Origin: Oxalobacteraceae bacterium
GTDB taxonomy: Bacteria; Pseudomonadota; Gammaproteobacteria; Burkholderiales; Burkholderiaceae_D
Assembly (NCBI GenBank): GCA_010024875.1
Contig: RGFZ01000005.1
Span: 1 to 64,000 of the forward strand
Length of the DNA stretch: 64,000 bases
Reading direction: 5' to 3'
Shown: in pieces, positions 48,169-59,230 of the stretch
How positions within the stretch are numbered: the stretch's first letter is position 1
Layout of the letters: every line of letters starts with the position of its first letter
Position numbers and translations under genes: made by a program
Notes under the pieces: generated by a model
The model's input: only the letters and a program-made list of their open reading frames with translations
The model's database searches: none
Told to the model about the DNA's origin: nothing

Positions 48169-49530
48169 ATGGCAGAGACCAAGAAAAGCGAGAAAATTCT
48201 CGGCGTAAAGGGAATGAACGACATCCTCCCCGAGGATGCTCCGTTGTGGGAGTTGTTTGAAAATACCGTTCAATCCGTATTGCGCAGCTATGGCTATCAG
48301 CAGATACGCACGCCTATCGTCGAGCCTACGCCCTTGTTTGCACGCGGCCTTGGAACCGTGACCGATATCGTTGAAAAAGAGATGTACTCATTCACCGACA
48401 GCATGAATGGTGATGAGCTGACCTTGCGCCCGGAGTGCACGGCCGGGGTGGTGCGCTCGGTGCTGGAACATAACCTGACCTATGATGGCCCCAAGCGTTT
48501 GTGGTACGAGGGTCCGATGTTCCGTCATGAGCGTCCGCAACGTGGCCGTTACCGACAGTTTCATCAGGTGGGTGCCGAAGCCGTGGGTTTTGCCGGCCCC
48601 GACATTGATGCCGAGCTGATCATGCTGTGCCAGCGCCTGTGGGACGACCTTGGTCTAAGCGGCATACGCCTTGAAATCAATTCGATTGGCGATGCACAAG
48701 AGCGTCACGCCCATCGCGTTGACCTGATCGCCTATTTCGAGCAGCACAAAGACCAACTCGACGCCGATGCGCAGCGCCGCTTGCACAGCAATCCGCTACG
48801 CATTCTCGATACCAAGAATCCGACAATGCAGGAACTGGTAAACAACGCACCCCAGTTGATCGAGTATCTGGGCGAGGAGTCGCGTGCGCACTTCGAGGGC
48901 GTGCAGCGCCTGCTCAAACACAACAACATTCCGTTCACCATCAACCCGCGTCTCGTGCGCGGCATGGATTATTACAACCGTACCGTGTTTGAATGGATCA
49001 CCGATCAGCTCGGCTCTCAGGGCACGGTGTGTGGCGGCGGCCGCTATGATCCGCTCGTCGAGATCTTTGGTGGCAAGCCGACCCCGGCGGTGGGTTTTGC
49101 CATGGGCGTCGAGCGACTGCTGGAGCTGATGAAAGCGACCTCTGGTGACGTATCGCGCAGCCAGTGCGATGTGTATCTGGTTCATCAGGGTGAAGCCGCG
49201 CAGCTGCAGTCGTTCACATTGGGCGAGCGCCTGCGCGATGCCGGACTCGATGTTGTGCTACATTGCGCGTCGGCTGGCGGTGCGGGCAGCTTCAAATCGC
49301 AAATGAAGCGAGCCGATGCCAGCGGCGCGGCTTACGCGATCATTCTTGGCGAAGATGAAGTCGCGAACGGTACTGCGACGATCAAGTATCTGCGCGATGC
49401 CGACGCGTCCGACAATCAGCGCAGCGTCGCACTGGAGTTGGTCGCTGATCATCTGATCGATCACATGACCGCGGACGGCGATCACGACCATGGCCACCTT
49501 CACGCGGGCCAGATTCACACCCATCATTGA
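48169..49530 (+). CDS. hisS: Histidine-tRNA ligase
   Basis: 453 residues, class II synthetase. Motif 1 lies after [16 protein letters not shown], motif 2 is [20 protein letters not shown], and the His-binding segments are [15 protein letters not shown] and [14 protein letters not shown]. Motif 3 is in [14 protein letters not shown]. The anticodon-binding domain follows. An unusual C-terminal tail of about 18 residues is rich in His and Asp ([10 protein letters not shown], then IHTHH), beyond the usual end of the enzyme. Confidence 0.96.
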   Translation: MAETKKSEKILGVKGMNDILPEDAPLWELFENTVQSVLRSYGYQQIRTPIVEPTPLFARGLGTVTDIVEKEMYSFTDSMNGDELTLRPECTAGVVRSVLEHNLTYDGPKRLWYEGPMFRHERPQRGRYRQFHQVGAEAVGFAGPDIDAELIMLCQRLWDDLGLSGIRLEINSIGDAQERHAHRVDLIAYFEQHKDQLDADAQRRLHSNPLRILDTKNPTMQELVNNAPQLIEYLGEESRAHFEGVQRLLKHNNIPFTINPRLVRGMDYYNRTVFEWITDQLGSQGTVCGGGRYDPLVEIFGGKPTPAVGFAMGVERLLELMKATSGDVSRSQCDVYLVHQGEAAQLQSFTLGERLRDAGLDVVLHCASAGGAGSFKSQMKRADASGAAYAIILGEDEVANGTATIKYLRDADASDNQRSVALELVADHLIDHMTADGDHDHGHLHAGQIHTHH

Positions 49531-49538
49531 GACTACTC

Positions 49539-50186
49539 ATGGCTTACGATCTCGAAGAACAAGAACAGATCGCCACGCTCAAGGCGTGGTGGAACCAGTA
49601 CGGCAACCTGGTCACCTGGGTGGTGACGGCAGCGCTGCTGTCGTTTGCCGGCTGGTCTGGCTGGAAATACTATCAGCGCGATCAGTCGGGCAAGGCGGCG
49701 ATGCTCTACGAAGAAGTCGTCAAGGCAGCCGATGCAAAAGACCCGGCGAAGGTAGCGCGCGCCGCCGAAGACATCAAGGACAAGTTCAGCGGCACGCCGT
49801 ATGCACAAATGGCGGCACTCACTGCGGCCAAATCCGCATTCGATGCGGACGACATGAAGACTGCGAAAATGCATCTGCAATGGGTACTCGATCACGGCAA
49901 GAGCGATGAGTTCAAGGCGATTGCTCGCATACGACTGGCCGGCGTGCTGCTCGATGAGAAAGCCTATGATGAAGGCCTCAAGGCGTTGGCATGGGATTTC
50001 CCTGAGCAGTTTGCCGCGCTGGTGGCGGATCGCAAGGGCGATCTGCTGTACGCGCAGAACAAGCCTGAGGAAGCACGCAAGGAATTTCAGGCAGCGCTGG
50101 AAAAGACCGAGATCAAGAACCCGGCGCGTCAATTGATTCAGCTGAAGCTTGATGCGCTCGGCGGCAAAACGTCCACTGCAGGCTGA
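49539..50186 (+). CDS. YfgM-family TPR membrane protein
   Basis: 215 residues with one N-terminal membrane helix (LVTWVVTAALLSFAGW, about 20-40) and a periplasmic TPR-like domain (MAALTAAKSAFDADDMKTAK). YfgM-type proteins associate with the SecYEG/PpiD site and are encoded next to bamB, as here. It lies 8 bp after hisS and 8 bp before bamB. Confidence 0.9.
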   Translation: MAYDLEEQEQIATLKAWWNQYGNLVTWVVTAALLSFAGWSGWKYYQRDQSGKAAMLYEEVVKAADAKDPAKVARAAEDIKDKFSGTPYAQMAALTAAKSAFDADDMKTAKMHLQWVLDHGKSDEFKAIARIRLAGVLLDEKAYDEGLKALAWDFPEQFAALVADRKGDLLYAQNKPEEARKEFQAALEKTEIKNPARQLIQLKLDALGGKTSTAG

Positions 50187-50194
50187 GCGCTGAC

Positions 50195-51343
50195 ATGACA
50201 CCCATGATGAATCGTATTGCGCCCGTAGCGGCGGCTGTCATGCTCGCGGCTTGCTCCTCGCTGAATCCCTTTGCCAGCAAGCCAAAGAATTCTCCCGCGC
50301 CGCTGACGAGTTTCACGCCCAGCATGGCCGTTCGCGTTGTCTGGTCGGTGAACGTCGGCAAGGCGGGCAATCAGGTGCTTCGTCCGGCTTACAGTGAAGA
50401 TCGCTTGTTTGCCGCCAATGAGAACGGCGAGCTGATGAGCATCGATCCGTCGAATGGCAAGATCGCCTGGAAAATCAACACGGGTACTCGTCTGGTATCA
50501 GGCGTCGCTGCAGATGGTGGCACAGTCGTTGTCGCGGGTGCCGAGGGGGTGGTGCAGGCATTTGATGCCGCATCAGGCCAGAAGCGATGGAAATTCGATG
50601 CCTCCACCGAAGTGCTGTCGGCGCCCGCGATCGGCAACGGCACGGTAGTAGTGCGCAGTTTAGACAACCGCATCGTTGCACTAGATGCCGGTACGGGAAA
50701 TCGTCGCTGGTACTTGCAGCGCAACACGCCGGCACTGTCGTTGCACGCCGCGCCCGGCATCGTTGTCTCTGATGGTTTGGCGTTCGTAGCCTTGCCTGCA
50801 GGCCGTCTGATCGCGTTGTCCTCGCTGAGCGGAGCGCCGCGCTGGGAAGTCTCGGTGGCCGAGCCACGCGGCGCCACCGAGCTGGAGCGCGTCTCCGATG
50901 TGTCTGGCACACCCGTATTGATGGGACGCGATATCTGTGCGACCTCGTATCAAGGCCGGATTGCTTGCGTAGATGCTGGCAATGGCACCTTGCGTTGGGC
51001 CAGAGAGTTGTCGGCGGCGGTCGGCCCCGGTATCGATCAGCGCTATGTGTTCGCCGCTGACGACAAAGGCAATCTACAGGCTTTCGCGCGCGAGTCAGGA
51101 AGCAACCTCTGGCGCAACACCAGCCTTGCATGGCGTGGACTATCAGCACCGGTGTCGTTCGGACGCGCAGTCGTGGTCGGCGACCGCCAGGGCTATCTGC
51201 ATTTTCTCTCGCGCGAGGAAGGTGCGATGCTGGCCCGCTTGTCGACCGATGGCAGTGCCGTCAGCGCTACGCCGCTGGTCGCAGGGTCGAGCCTGATCGT
51301 CCAGACCCAAGATGGCAAGCTGATGGCTGTTGCCTCTGACTGA
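50195..51343 (+). CDS. bamB: Outer membrane protein assembly factor BamB
   Basis: 382 residues. The lipoprotein signal ends at MLAAC (Cys20). The body is a beta-propeller built of PQQ-like repeats (GELMSIDPSNGKIAWKINTG, VVQAFDAASGQKRWKFD, RIVALDAGTGNRRWYLQ). BamB is a lipoprotein of the BAM complex that inserts outer-membrane beta-barrels, including secretion channels. It is followed after about 50 bp by a large hairpin in front of der. Confidence 0.93.
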   Translation: MTPMMNRIAPVAAAVMLAACSSLNPFASKPKNSPAPLTSFTPSMAVRVVWSVNVGKAGNQVLRPAYSEDRLFAANENGELMSIDPSNGKIAWKINTGTRLVSGVAADGGTVVVAGAEGVVQAFDAASGQKRWKFDASTEVLSAPAIGNGTVVVRSLDNRIVALDAGTGNRRWYLQRNTPALSLHAAPGIVVSDGLAFVALPAGRLIALSSLSGAPRWEVSVAEPRGATELERVSDVSGTPVLMGRDICATSYQGRIACVDAGNGTLRWARELSAAVGPGIDQRYVFAADDKGNLQAFARESGSNLWRNTSLAWRGLSAPVSFGRAVVVGDRQGYLHFLSREEGAMLARLSTDGSAVSATPLVAGSSLIVQTQDGKLMAVASD

Positions 51344-51391
51344 GCGCAATACCCATAAACCACTAATACGCCGGCATGGCCGGCACCTGAC

Positions 51392-51431
51392 GGGGAGCCT
51401 TGGGGCACGGCTTAGTGTCCCCCGGCTCCCC
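51392..51431 (+). promoter_or_regulatory. Large hairpin abutting the der ribosome binding site
   Basis: GGGGAGCC (51392-51399) pairs with GGCTCCCC (51424-51431). Inside it, GGGGCAC pairs with GTG-T-CCCC with one bulge. The stem ends directly at the GGAG ribosome site (51432-51435) of der. No T-tract follows, so it is more likely a leader structure affecting translation than a terminator. Confidence 0.5.
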
Positions 51432-51441
51432 GGAGATTTTT

Positions 51442-52779
51442 ATGAAGCCGGTAATAGCACTCATCGGCCGACCTAACGTCGGCAAATCAACCTTGTTCAA
51501 TCGCCTCACACGGAGCCGCGATGCGCTGGTGGCCGACCTGCCGGGTTTGACACGCGATCGCCACTATGGCGAAGGCAGGATAGGTGCGCATCCTTTTTTA
51601 GTGATCGACACCGGAGGCTTTGAACCAGTCGCCAAGGATGGCATCCTGCATGAGATGGCGAAGCAGACCAAGCAGGCGGTTGCCGAAGCCGATGTGGTCG
51701 TATTTCTGGTCGATGGCAGACAAGGTCTGACGCCGCATGACAAGACCATCACGGATTTTCTGCGCAAGTCCGGTGCTCAGGTGATGTTGGTGGTGAACAA
51801 GTCTGAGGGCATGAAGTACACCTCGGTCACCGCAGATTTTTATGAGCTTGGTCTGGGCGACCCGTATGTGATCTCTGCTGCGCATGGCGATGGTGTTGCT
51901 GATCTCGTTGAGCAGGCGCTCGATCTGGCGACCAAAGCACAACCGCAACAAGAAGAAGAAACACCTGCCGCAAAAGGTATTCGCATCGCCGTTGTCGGCA
52001 GACCGAATGTTGGCAAGTCTACGATGGTGAACACCCTGCTGGGCGAAGAGCGCGTGATTGCATTCGATATGCCGGGCACGACGCGCGACTCGATCGAAAT
52101 ACCCTTCGAGCGCAATGGCAAGCATTACTCGCTGATCGACACAGCCGGCATACGGCGCAAGGGCAAGGTATTCGAGGCCATCGAAAAATTCTCCGTGGTG
52201 AAGACATTGCAATCGATCTCAGAAGCGAATGTCGTGCTGCTGCTTCTAGATGCGCAACAGGATATCTCAGAGCAAGACGCTCACATCGCTGGTTTTGTGC
52301 TGGAGGCGGGCCGCGCACTGGTGGTGGGCGTGAACAAATGGGATGGCTTGACTTCGGATCAACGCGACCATATCAAGCGTGAGATCGATCGCAAGCTCGG
52401 CTTCCTCGCATTCGCGAAACTGCATTTTATTTCTGCGCTCAAAGCCTCGGGAATTGCACCATTGATGAAATCGATTGATGCCGCCTATGCAGCGGCGATG
52501 GCAAAACTTCCTACACCTCAGCTCACGCGTGCTTTGCAGGAGGCGATCGATCATCAACAGCCTCGGCGCAGAGGTTCAGTGCGTCCCAAGCTTCGTTACG
52601 CGCACCAAGGCGGACAAAATCCTCCAGTGATTGTTATTCACGGTAACGCGCTCGAAGCCATCGATGCGAATTACAAGCGTTATCTGGAGAAGCATTTTCG
52701 CGAAAGTTTTTCTCTGACAGGCACTCCATTACGCATAGAGTTACGTTCAGGAAAAAACCCTTTTTCCAGACAGGAATAG
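51442..52779 (+). CDS. der: Ribosome biogenesis GTPase Der
   Basis: 445 residues with two tandem GTPase domains and a KH-like C-terminal domain, needed for 50S maturation. G1 motifs are [12 protein letters not shown] and [13 protein letters not shown]3 motifs are DTGGF and DTAGI. G4 motifs are NKSE and NKWD. The C-terminal segment is [18 protein letters not shown] 51442 has GGAG at the right distance; an in-frame GTG/ATG upstream lies inside the hairpin. Confidence 0.96.
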   Translation: MKPVIALIGRPNVGKSTLFNRLTRSRDALVADLPGLTRDRHYGEGRIGAHPFLVIDTGGFEPVAKDGILHEMAKQTKQAVAEADVVVFLVDGRQGLTPHDKTITDFLRKSGAQVMLVVNKSEGMKYTSVTADFYELGLGDPYVISAAHGDGVADLVEQALDLATKAQPQQEEETPAAKGIRIAVVGRPNVGKSTMVNTLLGEERVIAFDMPGTTRDSIEIPFERNGKHYSLIDTAGIRRKGKVFEAIEKFSVVKTLQSISEANVVLLLLDAQQDISEQDAHIAGFVLEAGRALVVGVNKWDGLTSDQRDHIKREIDRKLGFLAFAKLHFISALKASGIAPLMKSIDAAYAAAMAKLPTPQLTRALQEAIDHQQPRRRGSVRPKLRYAHQGGQNPPVIVIHGNALEAIDANYKRYLEKHFRESFSLTGTPLRIELRSGKNPFSRQE

Positions 52780-52802
52780 ATTTGCGTTTTCTCCCGTGTC
52801 GT

Positions 52803-52832
52803 TTGCCAGTGTGCGGCAAAATCGATTACATT
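52803..52832 (+). promoter_or_regulatory. Candidate hfq promoter
   Basis: TTGCCA (52803-52808) and TACATT (52827-52832) are separated by 18 bp in the 134-bp gap between der and hfq. The match is moderate (about four or five of six each). hfq may also be read from upstream der transcription. Confidence 0.3.
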
Positions 52833-52913
52833 CGCGTCGTGGACCTTTTTCTGGTGCTTGCACTTTTTTGCACCATCCCAATCTGCTGAACTTGACAATA
52901 AAACGGAGCTTCC

Positions 52914-53150
52914 ATGAGCAATAAAGGGCAACTGCTTCAGGACCCTTTCCTGAATGCCTTACGAAAAGAGCACGTTCCTGTATCCATCTATCTGGTGAAT
53001 GGCATCAAGCTGCAGGGACACGTGGAGTCGTTCGATCAGTACGTTGTGCTGCTGCGCAATACCGTGACCCAGATGGTGTACAAGCACGCTATCTCGACCG
53101 TGGTGCCTGCCCGTGCGGTTAATCTGAACGCCGATTCCGATTCCGAATAA
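52914..53150 (+). CDS. hfq: RNA chaperone Hfq
   Basis: 78 residues, the compact betaproteobacterial form without a long C-terminal tail. The Sm1 motif is [21 protein letters not shown], and Sm2 ends in [12 protein letters not shown], which carries the YKHA/I-type RNA-binding residues. It forms a hexamer that pairs small RNAs with mRNAs. The ribosome site is ACGGAGC. hflX follows 34 bp later, the conserved hfq-hflX-hflK-hflC order. Confidence 0.97.
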   Translation: MSNKGQLLQDPFLNALRKEHVPVSIYLVNGIKLQGHVESFDQYVVLLRNTVTQMVYKHAISTVVPARAVNLNADSDSE

Positions 53151-53184
53151 GCTTCCCGAGGCCTCGCCGGCCGGAATCCATCTG

Positions 53185-54327
53185 ATGAGAGCCGCCCTGG
53201 TAGGTGTTGATTTTGGCAAGGGTGATTTCCTCGCCAGCCTGGAAGAGCTTTCGCTTTTGGCAAAATCAGCCGGCGCAGATCCCATTGCCAGCATTACTGG
53301 GCGCCGCGCCGGCCCCGATGCCGCGCTATTCGTTGGCTCGGGTAAGGCGGACGAGATCGGTGATGCCGTCGCCGATCTCGGCCTCGATCTCGTCATTTTC
53401 AACCACGCCTTGTCGCCCGCTCAACAGCGCAACCTTGAGCGGCACCTGAAGGTCAGAGTGGTTGACCGCACGAGTCTCATCCTCGACATCTTCGCCCAAC
53501 GAGCGCAGAGCCATGAGGGCAAAGTCCAAGTCGAGCTGGCCCAGCTCAAGCACCTGGCGACGCGTCTGGTTCGCGGCTGGACCCACCTTGAGCGCCAGAA
53601 GGGCGGCATCGGTCTTCGCGGTCCGGGCGAGACCCAGCTTGAGACAGATCGTCGGCTGATCGGTGCCCGGGTAAAGATGCTGCAGTCCAAGCTGGACAAG
53701 CTGCAGCGTCAGCGCGCCACGCAGCGCCGCGCGCGCGAACGCAACCATACCTTTTCAGTGTCCCTCGTCGGCTATACCAATGCGGGCAAGTCGACTTTGT
53801 TCAACAACATGACCAAGGCTGGCGTTTATGCCGCCAATCAGCTCTTCGCGACGCTGGATACGACCTCCCGCCGTGTGCATCTGGGCGAAGTCGGTAACGT
53901 GGTCGTGTCGGATACGGTCGGATTCATCCGCGACCTTCCGACCCAGCTAGTGGCTGCGTTTCGCGCAACGCTGGAGGAGACGATTCATGCCGATCTTTTG
54001 CTCCATGTGGTCGATGCCGCGAGCCCGGTGCGCAATGAACAGATCGAGCAGGTCAACGCCGTGCTGACCGAGATTGGGGCCGATCATGTGCCCCAGGTAC
54101 TGGTCTGGAACAAGATTGATCTGGCGGGTCTTCCGCCGACAATCGAACGTGATGAATATGATAAAATCTGTCGAGTTTTTGCCAGTGCGCACTCGGGTGA
54201 AGGCGTCGATTTGCTGAGGCAGGCGATTGCCGAATTCGCACAGGCGGCTGGCGGCGACTCAGTGCGACATCCGCGGGACGACGCCGGCATTGATGCTGCC
54301 GAGCTGGCCTCCGGATCTCGCCTCTGA
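53185..54327 (+). CDS. hflX: Ribosome-associated GTPase HflX
   Basis: 380 residues. HflX splits stalled ribosomes under heat stress. The N-terminal domain has RAGPDAALFVGSGKADEI and FNHALSPAQQRNLE, with the conserved glycine-rich segment KGGIGLRGPGETQLETDRR. The GTPase domain starts at SVSLVGYTNAGKSTLFN (G1), with G3 DTVGFIRDLP and G4 NKID. It lies between hfq and hflK. Confidence 0.95.
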   Translation: MRAALVGVDFGKGDFLASLEELSLLAKSAGADPIASITGRRAGPDAALFVGSGKADEIGDAVADLGLDLVIFNHALSPAQQRNLERHLKVRVVDRTSLILDIFAQRAQSHEGKVQVELAQLKHLATRLVRGWTHLERQKGGIGLRGPGETQLETDRRLIGARVKMLQSKLDKLQRQRATQRRARERNHTFSVSLVGYTNAGKSTLFNNMTKAGVYAANQLFATLDTTSRRVHLGEVGNVVVSDTVGFIRDLPTQLVAAFRATLEETIHADLLLHVVDAASPVRNEQIEQVNAVLTEIGADHVPQVLVWNKIDLAGLPPTIERDEYDKICRVFASAHSGEGVDLLRQAIAEFAQAAGGDSVRHPRDDAGIDAAELASGSRL

Positions 54328-54406
54328 CCATGACGCCTGTGGTCACCGGGCCTGAATCGGCGTTTCACTCAAGATTAAAAAAGACCACACCGCGGAACGC
54401 GACAGC

Positions 54407-55681
54407 ATGCTCGGACACCTGATCAATAAATTTCGTCTCCTGTTTTCGCTGAATGATCCGCGCTGGGGCAGAGGTTCCGGCGACGATGGTCAGGAGCCGC
54501 GCCAGAACAATCAGCGACCCAACGACGGTCCGCCGGATCTCGACCAGCTGTGGCGCGATTTCAATCAGCGCCTGAACCGTCTGTTCGGTGGCAAGGGCGG
54601 CGGTCGCGGCGACGGTGGAGGCATGCCCGGCGATGCGAGTGGTGCTGGCATCAGCGCCGGTGTGGTGGCAGTGGTCATCGGCTTCCTTTGGTTGGTCAGT
54701 GGCTTCTTCATCATCCAGGAGGGTCAGACCGGTGTCATCATGACCTTTGGCAAATTCAGTCACTCCACCCCGCCTGGCTTCAACTGGCGTTGGCCTTATC
54801 CGATCCAGACGCATGAGGTCGTCAACCTGTCGCAGGTGCGTACGGTCGAGGTGGGTTATCGGGGTAATGTGCGCAACAAGCTCGCGCGCGAATCACTCAT
54901 GCTGACCGATGATGAAAACATCATCGACATACAGTTCGCCGTTCAGTACCGGCTCAAGGATGCATCCCAATGGGTGTTCAATAACCGCGATCAGGAAGAT
55001 ACGGTCAAAGAAGTCGCCGAAACAGCGATTCGCGAGATTGTCGGCAAGAGCAAGATGGATTTCGTGCTGTACGAGGGCCGTGAAAAAGTTGCTTTCGATA
55101 CCAGCGCCCTGATGCAACAGATACTCGATCGTTACAAGATCGGTGTGCTCGTCACGAATGTCACGATGCAGGCAGTCCAGCCCCCCGAGCAGGTTCAGGC
55201 GTCGTTCGACGATGCGGTCAAGGCTGGTCAGGATCGCGAGCGTCAGAAGAACGAGGGTCAGGCGTATGCGAATGACATCGTACCCCGCGCGCGCGGTGCC
55301 GCATCACGGCTGCTGCAGGAATCCGAAGGTTATCGCTCGCGCGTGGTAGCGAACGCCGAAGGTGAAGCTTCCCGCTTCAGCAAGATTCTGGTCGAGTACC
55401 AGAAAGCTCCGGCCGTGACTCGCGACCGCATGTATATCGAGGCCATGCAGCAAATTTTTACCAGTACGACCAAGGTCATGGTCGATACCAAGTCGAACAA
55501 CAGCATGATCTACCTGCCGCTTGACAAGCTGATCGCGCAAACCGCTGCGGAATCAGCAGCAGCGTTGCAGCAGGCGCCAGCGCCAACTGCTGATGGTGCT
55601 GTTCCCGCCACCGAGGGTGCGAGATTGCCCGAACCCAGAAGCCGCGACAGCCGCAGTTCGCGTGACCGGGAGACTCGCTGA
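54407..55681 (+). CDS. hflK: FtsH protease activity modulator HflK
   Basis: 424 residues. A Gly/Asp/Arg-rich cytoplasmic N-terminus of about 85 residues precedes one membrane helix (VVAVVIGFLWLVSGFFII). The SPFH/band-7 domain follows (FNWRWPYPIQTHEVVNLSQV), then a long Ala/Glu/Arg helix and a low-complexity Arg/Ser tail. HflK and HflC form a periplasmic cage around FtsH. Its stop overlaps the hflC start by 1 bp. Confidence 0.94.
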   Translation: MLGHLINKFRLLFSLNDPRWGRGSGDDGQEPRQNNQRPNDGPPDLDQLWRDFNQRLNRLFGGKGGGRGDGGGMPGDASGAGISAGVVAVVIGFLWLVSGFFIIQEGQTGVIMTFGKFSHSTPPGFNWRWPYPIQTHEVVNLSQVRTVEVGYRGNVRNKLARESLMLTDDENIIDIQFAVQYRLKDASQWVFNNRDQEDTVKEVAETAIREIVGKSKMDFVLYEGREKVAFDTSALMQQILDRYKIGVLVTNVTMQAVQPPEQVQASFDDAVKAGQDRERQKNEGQAYANDIVPRARGAASRLLQESEGYRSRVVANAEGEASRFSKILVEYQKAPAVTRDRMYIEAMQQIFTSTTKVMVDTKSNNSMIYLPLDKLIAQTAAESAAALQQAPAPTADGAVPATEGARLPEPRSRDSRSSRDRETR

Positions 55682-56559
55682 TGAATCGTCTCATCTCCAC
55701 CGTCATTGCCAGCCTGATCGCGCTGGCGATACTGATGTCAACCTTGTTCGTGGTCGATCAGCGTCAGTTCGCGATTGTGTTTGCGCTGGGCGAGGTCAAG
55801 GAAGTGATCAAGGAACCGGGCCTGCATTTCAAGCTTCCGCCGCCGTTCCAGAACGTGATCTTTCTCGACAAGCGTATCCTTACCCTGGATACCCCCGAGC
55901 CTGATCGTTTCATCACGGCAGAAAAGAAAAACATCCTCGTCGATGCGTTCGTCAAATGGCGCATCGTCGATCCGCGCTTGTACTTCATCAGTTTTGGTGG
56001 CGACGAGCGGCGCGCCCAGGACCGCATGGCGCAGATCGTCAAGGCAGCATTGAATGACGAGATTACCAAGCGTACTGTGCGTGAGGTGATTTCTGGCGAG
56101 CGCGGCAAAGTGATGGATGCAATCCGCAACAAGGTGGCCGAAGAGGTCAAGCAGATCGGTGGACAGATCGTGGATGTTCGACTGAAGCGCGTTGACTACG
56201 TCGAGCAGATCAACAATTCAGTTTACGAGCGCATGAAGTCCGAGCGCGCCCGCGTCGCCAATGAATTGCGCTCGACCGGTGCTGCCGAGTCGGAAAAAAT
56301 TCGCGCCGATGCAGATCGCCAGCGCACCGTGATACTCGCCGAAGCTTATCGTCAGGCCGAATCGATACGTGGTGATGGCGACGCCAAAGCGGCTCGCATC
56401 TACGCGCAGGCCTTTGGGCAGAACCCTGATTTTTACAAGTTTTCTCGCAGTCTTGAAGCCTATCGAGAGAGTTTCAAAACCCGTAGTGATGTGTTGCTGA
56501 TCGATCCCAATTCGGAGTTCCTGAAATACTTCAAGGCGCCCGGCGGTGTCCGTAAATAA
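55681..56559 (+). CDS. hflC: FtsH protease activity modulator HflC
   Basis: 292 residues. An N-terminal membrane helix (IASLIALAILMSTLFVV) is followed by the SPFH domain (FALGEVKEVIKEPGLHFKLP) and a coiled-coil part (ERMKSERARVANELRSTGAA) ending near LLIDPNSEFLKYFK. It is the partner of HflK. DUF2065 follows after 11 bp, as in many Burkholderiales. Confidence 0.95.
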   Translation: MNRLISTVIASLIALAILMSTLFVVDQRQFAIVFALGEVKEVIKEPGLHFKLPPPFQNVIFLDKRILTLDTPEPDRFITAEKKNILVDAFVKWRIVDPRLYFISFGGDERRAQDRMAQIVKAALNDEITKRTVREVISGERGKVMDAIRNKVAEEVKQIGGQIVDVRLKRVDYVEQINNSVYERMKSERARVANELRSTGAAESEKIRADADRQRTVILAEAYRQAESIRGDGDAKAARIYAQAFGQNPDFYKFSRSLEAYRESFKTRSDVLLIDPNSEFLKYFKAPGGVRK

Positions 56560-56570
56560 CAGGTAGCCGG

Positions 56571-56771
56571 GTGTCGTCCAGCCTGCTGCTCGCATTCGGC
56601 TTGTTCTGCGTATTCGAAGGGTTATTTCCCTTCCTGGCGCCGGGTCGCTGGCGCGAGACCTTCCTGCAGTTAGCCCGCCTGTCTGACGGCCAGATCCGTT
56701 TTTTTGGTCTGACGGCCATCCTGTTTGGTATCCTGCTGCTCGCTTTTCGTTTGGTTGTTTCCGACTCCTGA
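56571..56771 (+). CDS. DUF2065 family small membrane protein
   Basis: 66 residues with two membrane helices (LLLAFGLFCVFEGLFPFL and FFGLTAILFGILLLAFRLVV). The central PGRWRETFLQLARLSDGQIR matches the DUF2065/YjeT pattern. The start is GTG at 56571, without a strong ribosome site. It sits between hflC and hisZ in the conserved order. No function is established. Confidence 0.8.
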   Translation: MSSSLLLAFGLFCVFEGLFPFLAPGRWRETFLQLARLSDGQIRFFGLTAILFGILLLAFRLVVSDS

Positions 56772-56788
56772 ATTAAGTACAGATTGTC

Positions 56789-57840
56789 ATGCCTAATTGG
56801 CTACTTCCCGAGAACATTGCTGACGTCCTTCCCTCCGAAGCCCGCAAGACCGAGGAGTTACGGCGCGGTTTGCTGGACCAGTTCCGTCGCTATGGCTACG
56901 AGCTGGTCATGCCGCCGATGCTGGAGTATGTGGATTCGCTGATGCCATTCCCGGATCAGGATATGGACCTGCGCATGTTCAAGCTGGTGGATCAGCTCTC
57001 TGGCCGCACCATGGGTCTGCGCGCCGACATGACGATACAAGTCGCGCGCCCCTGCAGATCGGCGCCGAAATCTATGGCCATGCGGGGCTGGAGGCCGACA
57101 TCGAGATTCAGTCACTGGCGCTGGCTTCGGTGCAGCTGTCCGGATTGTCGAAGGTCACGCTGGATCTGTCGCATAACGGCATCCTGCACGCGATCCTCGA
57201 AGACGATGAGCGCGCCATCAGACATTACACTGAGATCGTTGGCATGCTGCGCTCCAAGGATTTGCCCGGGTTGAAGGCGTTTACCGCAGGTTTTGCCGTC
57301 ACTGTGCGCGATGCGTTGGCAGCGCTGATGGCCTTGCACGGCGACGTCAGTGTGCTGCAACGTGCGCGCGAGCTCCTGCCATCCAAACCCGGAATCACGC
57401 AGGCGCTGGATGAACTCGCTGTGCTGGCCAGGTCGGCTGCTGATGTCAGAGTGAACATCGACCTCGCCGATCTGTCAGGCTATCAATACGAGAGCGGTGC
57501 GATGTTTGCGCTGTATGTCGAAGGCTTGCCGAACGCGGTCGCGCGCGGTGGACGCTACGATCATGTCGGCGAGGCCTTTGGTCGTGCGCGACCAGCGACC
57601 GGCTTTTCGATGGACTTGCGCGAAGTCGCGCGTCTGCTGCCCGCGGCCGCGCCCGCAAGCGCCATTCGCGCGCCGTGGGGCAGGGAGCCTGCGCTGACGT
57701 CCCTGATTGCCTCGCTGCGCGCTCAGGGAGAGATCGTTATACAGCTGCTGCCCGGCGAGGCAAGTGGCGAACAGGAATTCGATTGCGATCGCGAGATCGT
57801 CGCCGAGGGTGGAAAATTTCTAGTGAAAGCACTGCAGTGA
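56789..57840 (+). pseudogene. hisZ: ATP phosphoribosyltransferase regulatory subunit, broken by an internal deletion
   Basis: HisZ is the HisRS-like regulatory subunit of the short-form HisG that starts histidine synthesis. The frame from 56789 ([20 protein letters not shown]) is normal to [14 protein letters not shown] at about 57049. The downstream sequence ([20 protein letters not shown]) continues in another frame to 57840. About 35 residues that homologues have between these points (a segment of the type RxxAHLLNRQGxxRLCYxGSVL) are absent, and the first frame ends at 57274. The remaining parts look unmutated. As written, no full HisZ can be made. purA follows after 84 bp. Confidence 0.85.
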
Positions 57841-59223
<1,383 letters not shown>

Positions 59224-59230
59224 TCCATGT

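Noticed and set aside
56789-57840. Two separate genes in place of one broken hisZ
   Set aside because: Both halves match consecutive parts of HisZ. The second half has no start signal of its own near the junction.
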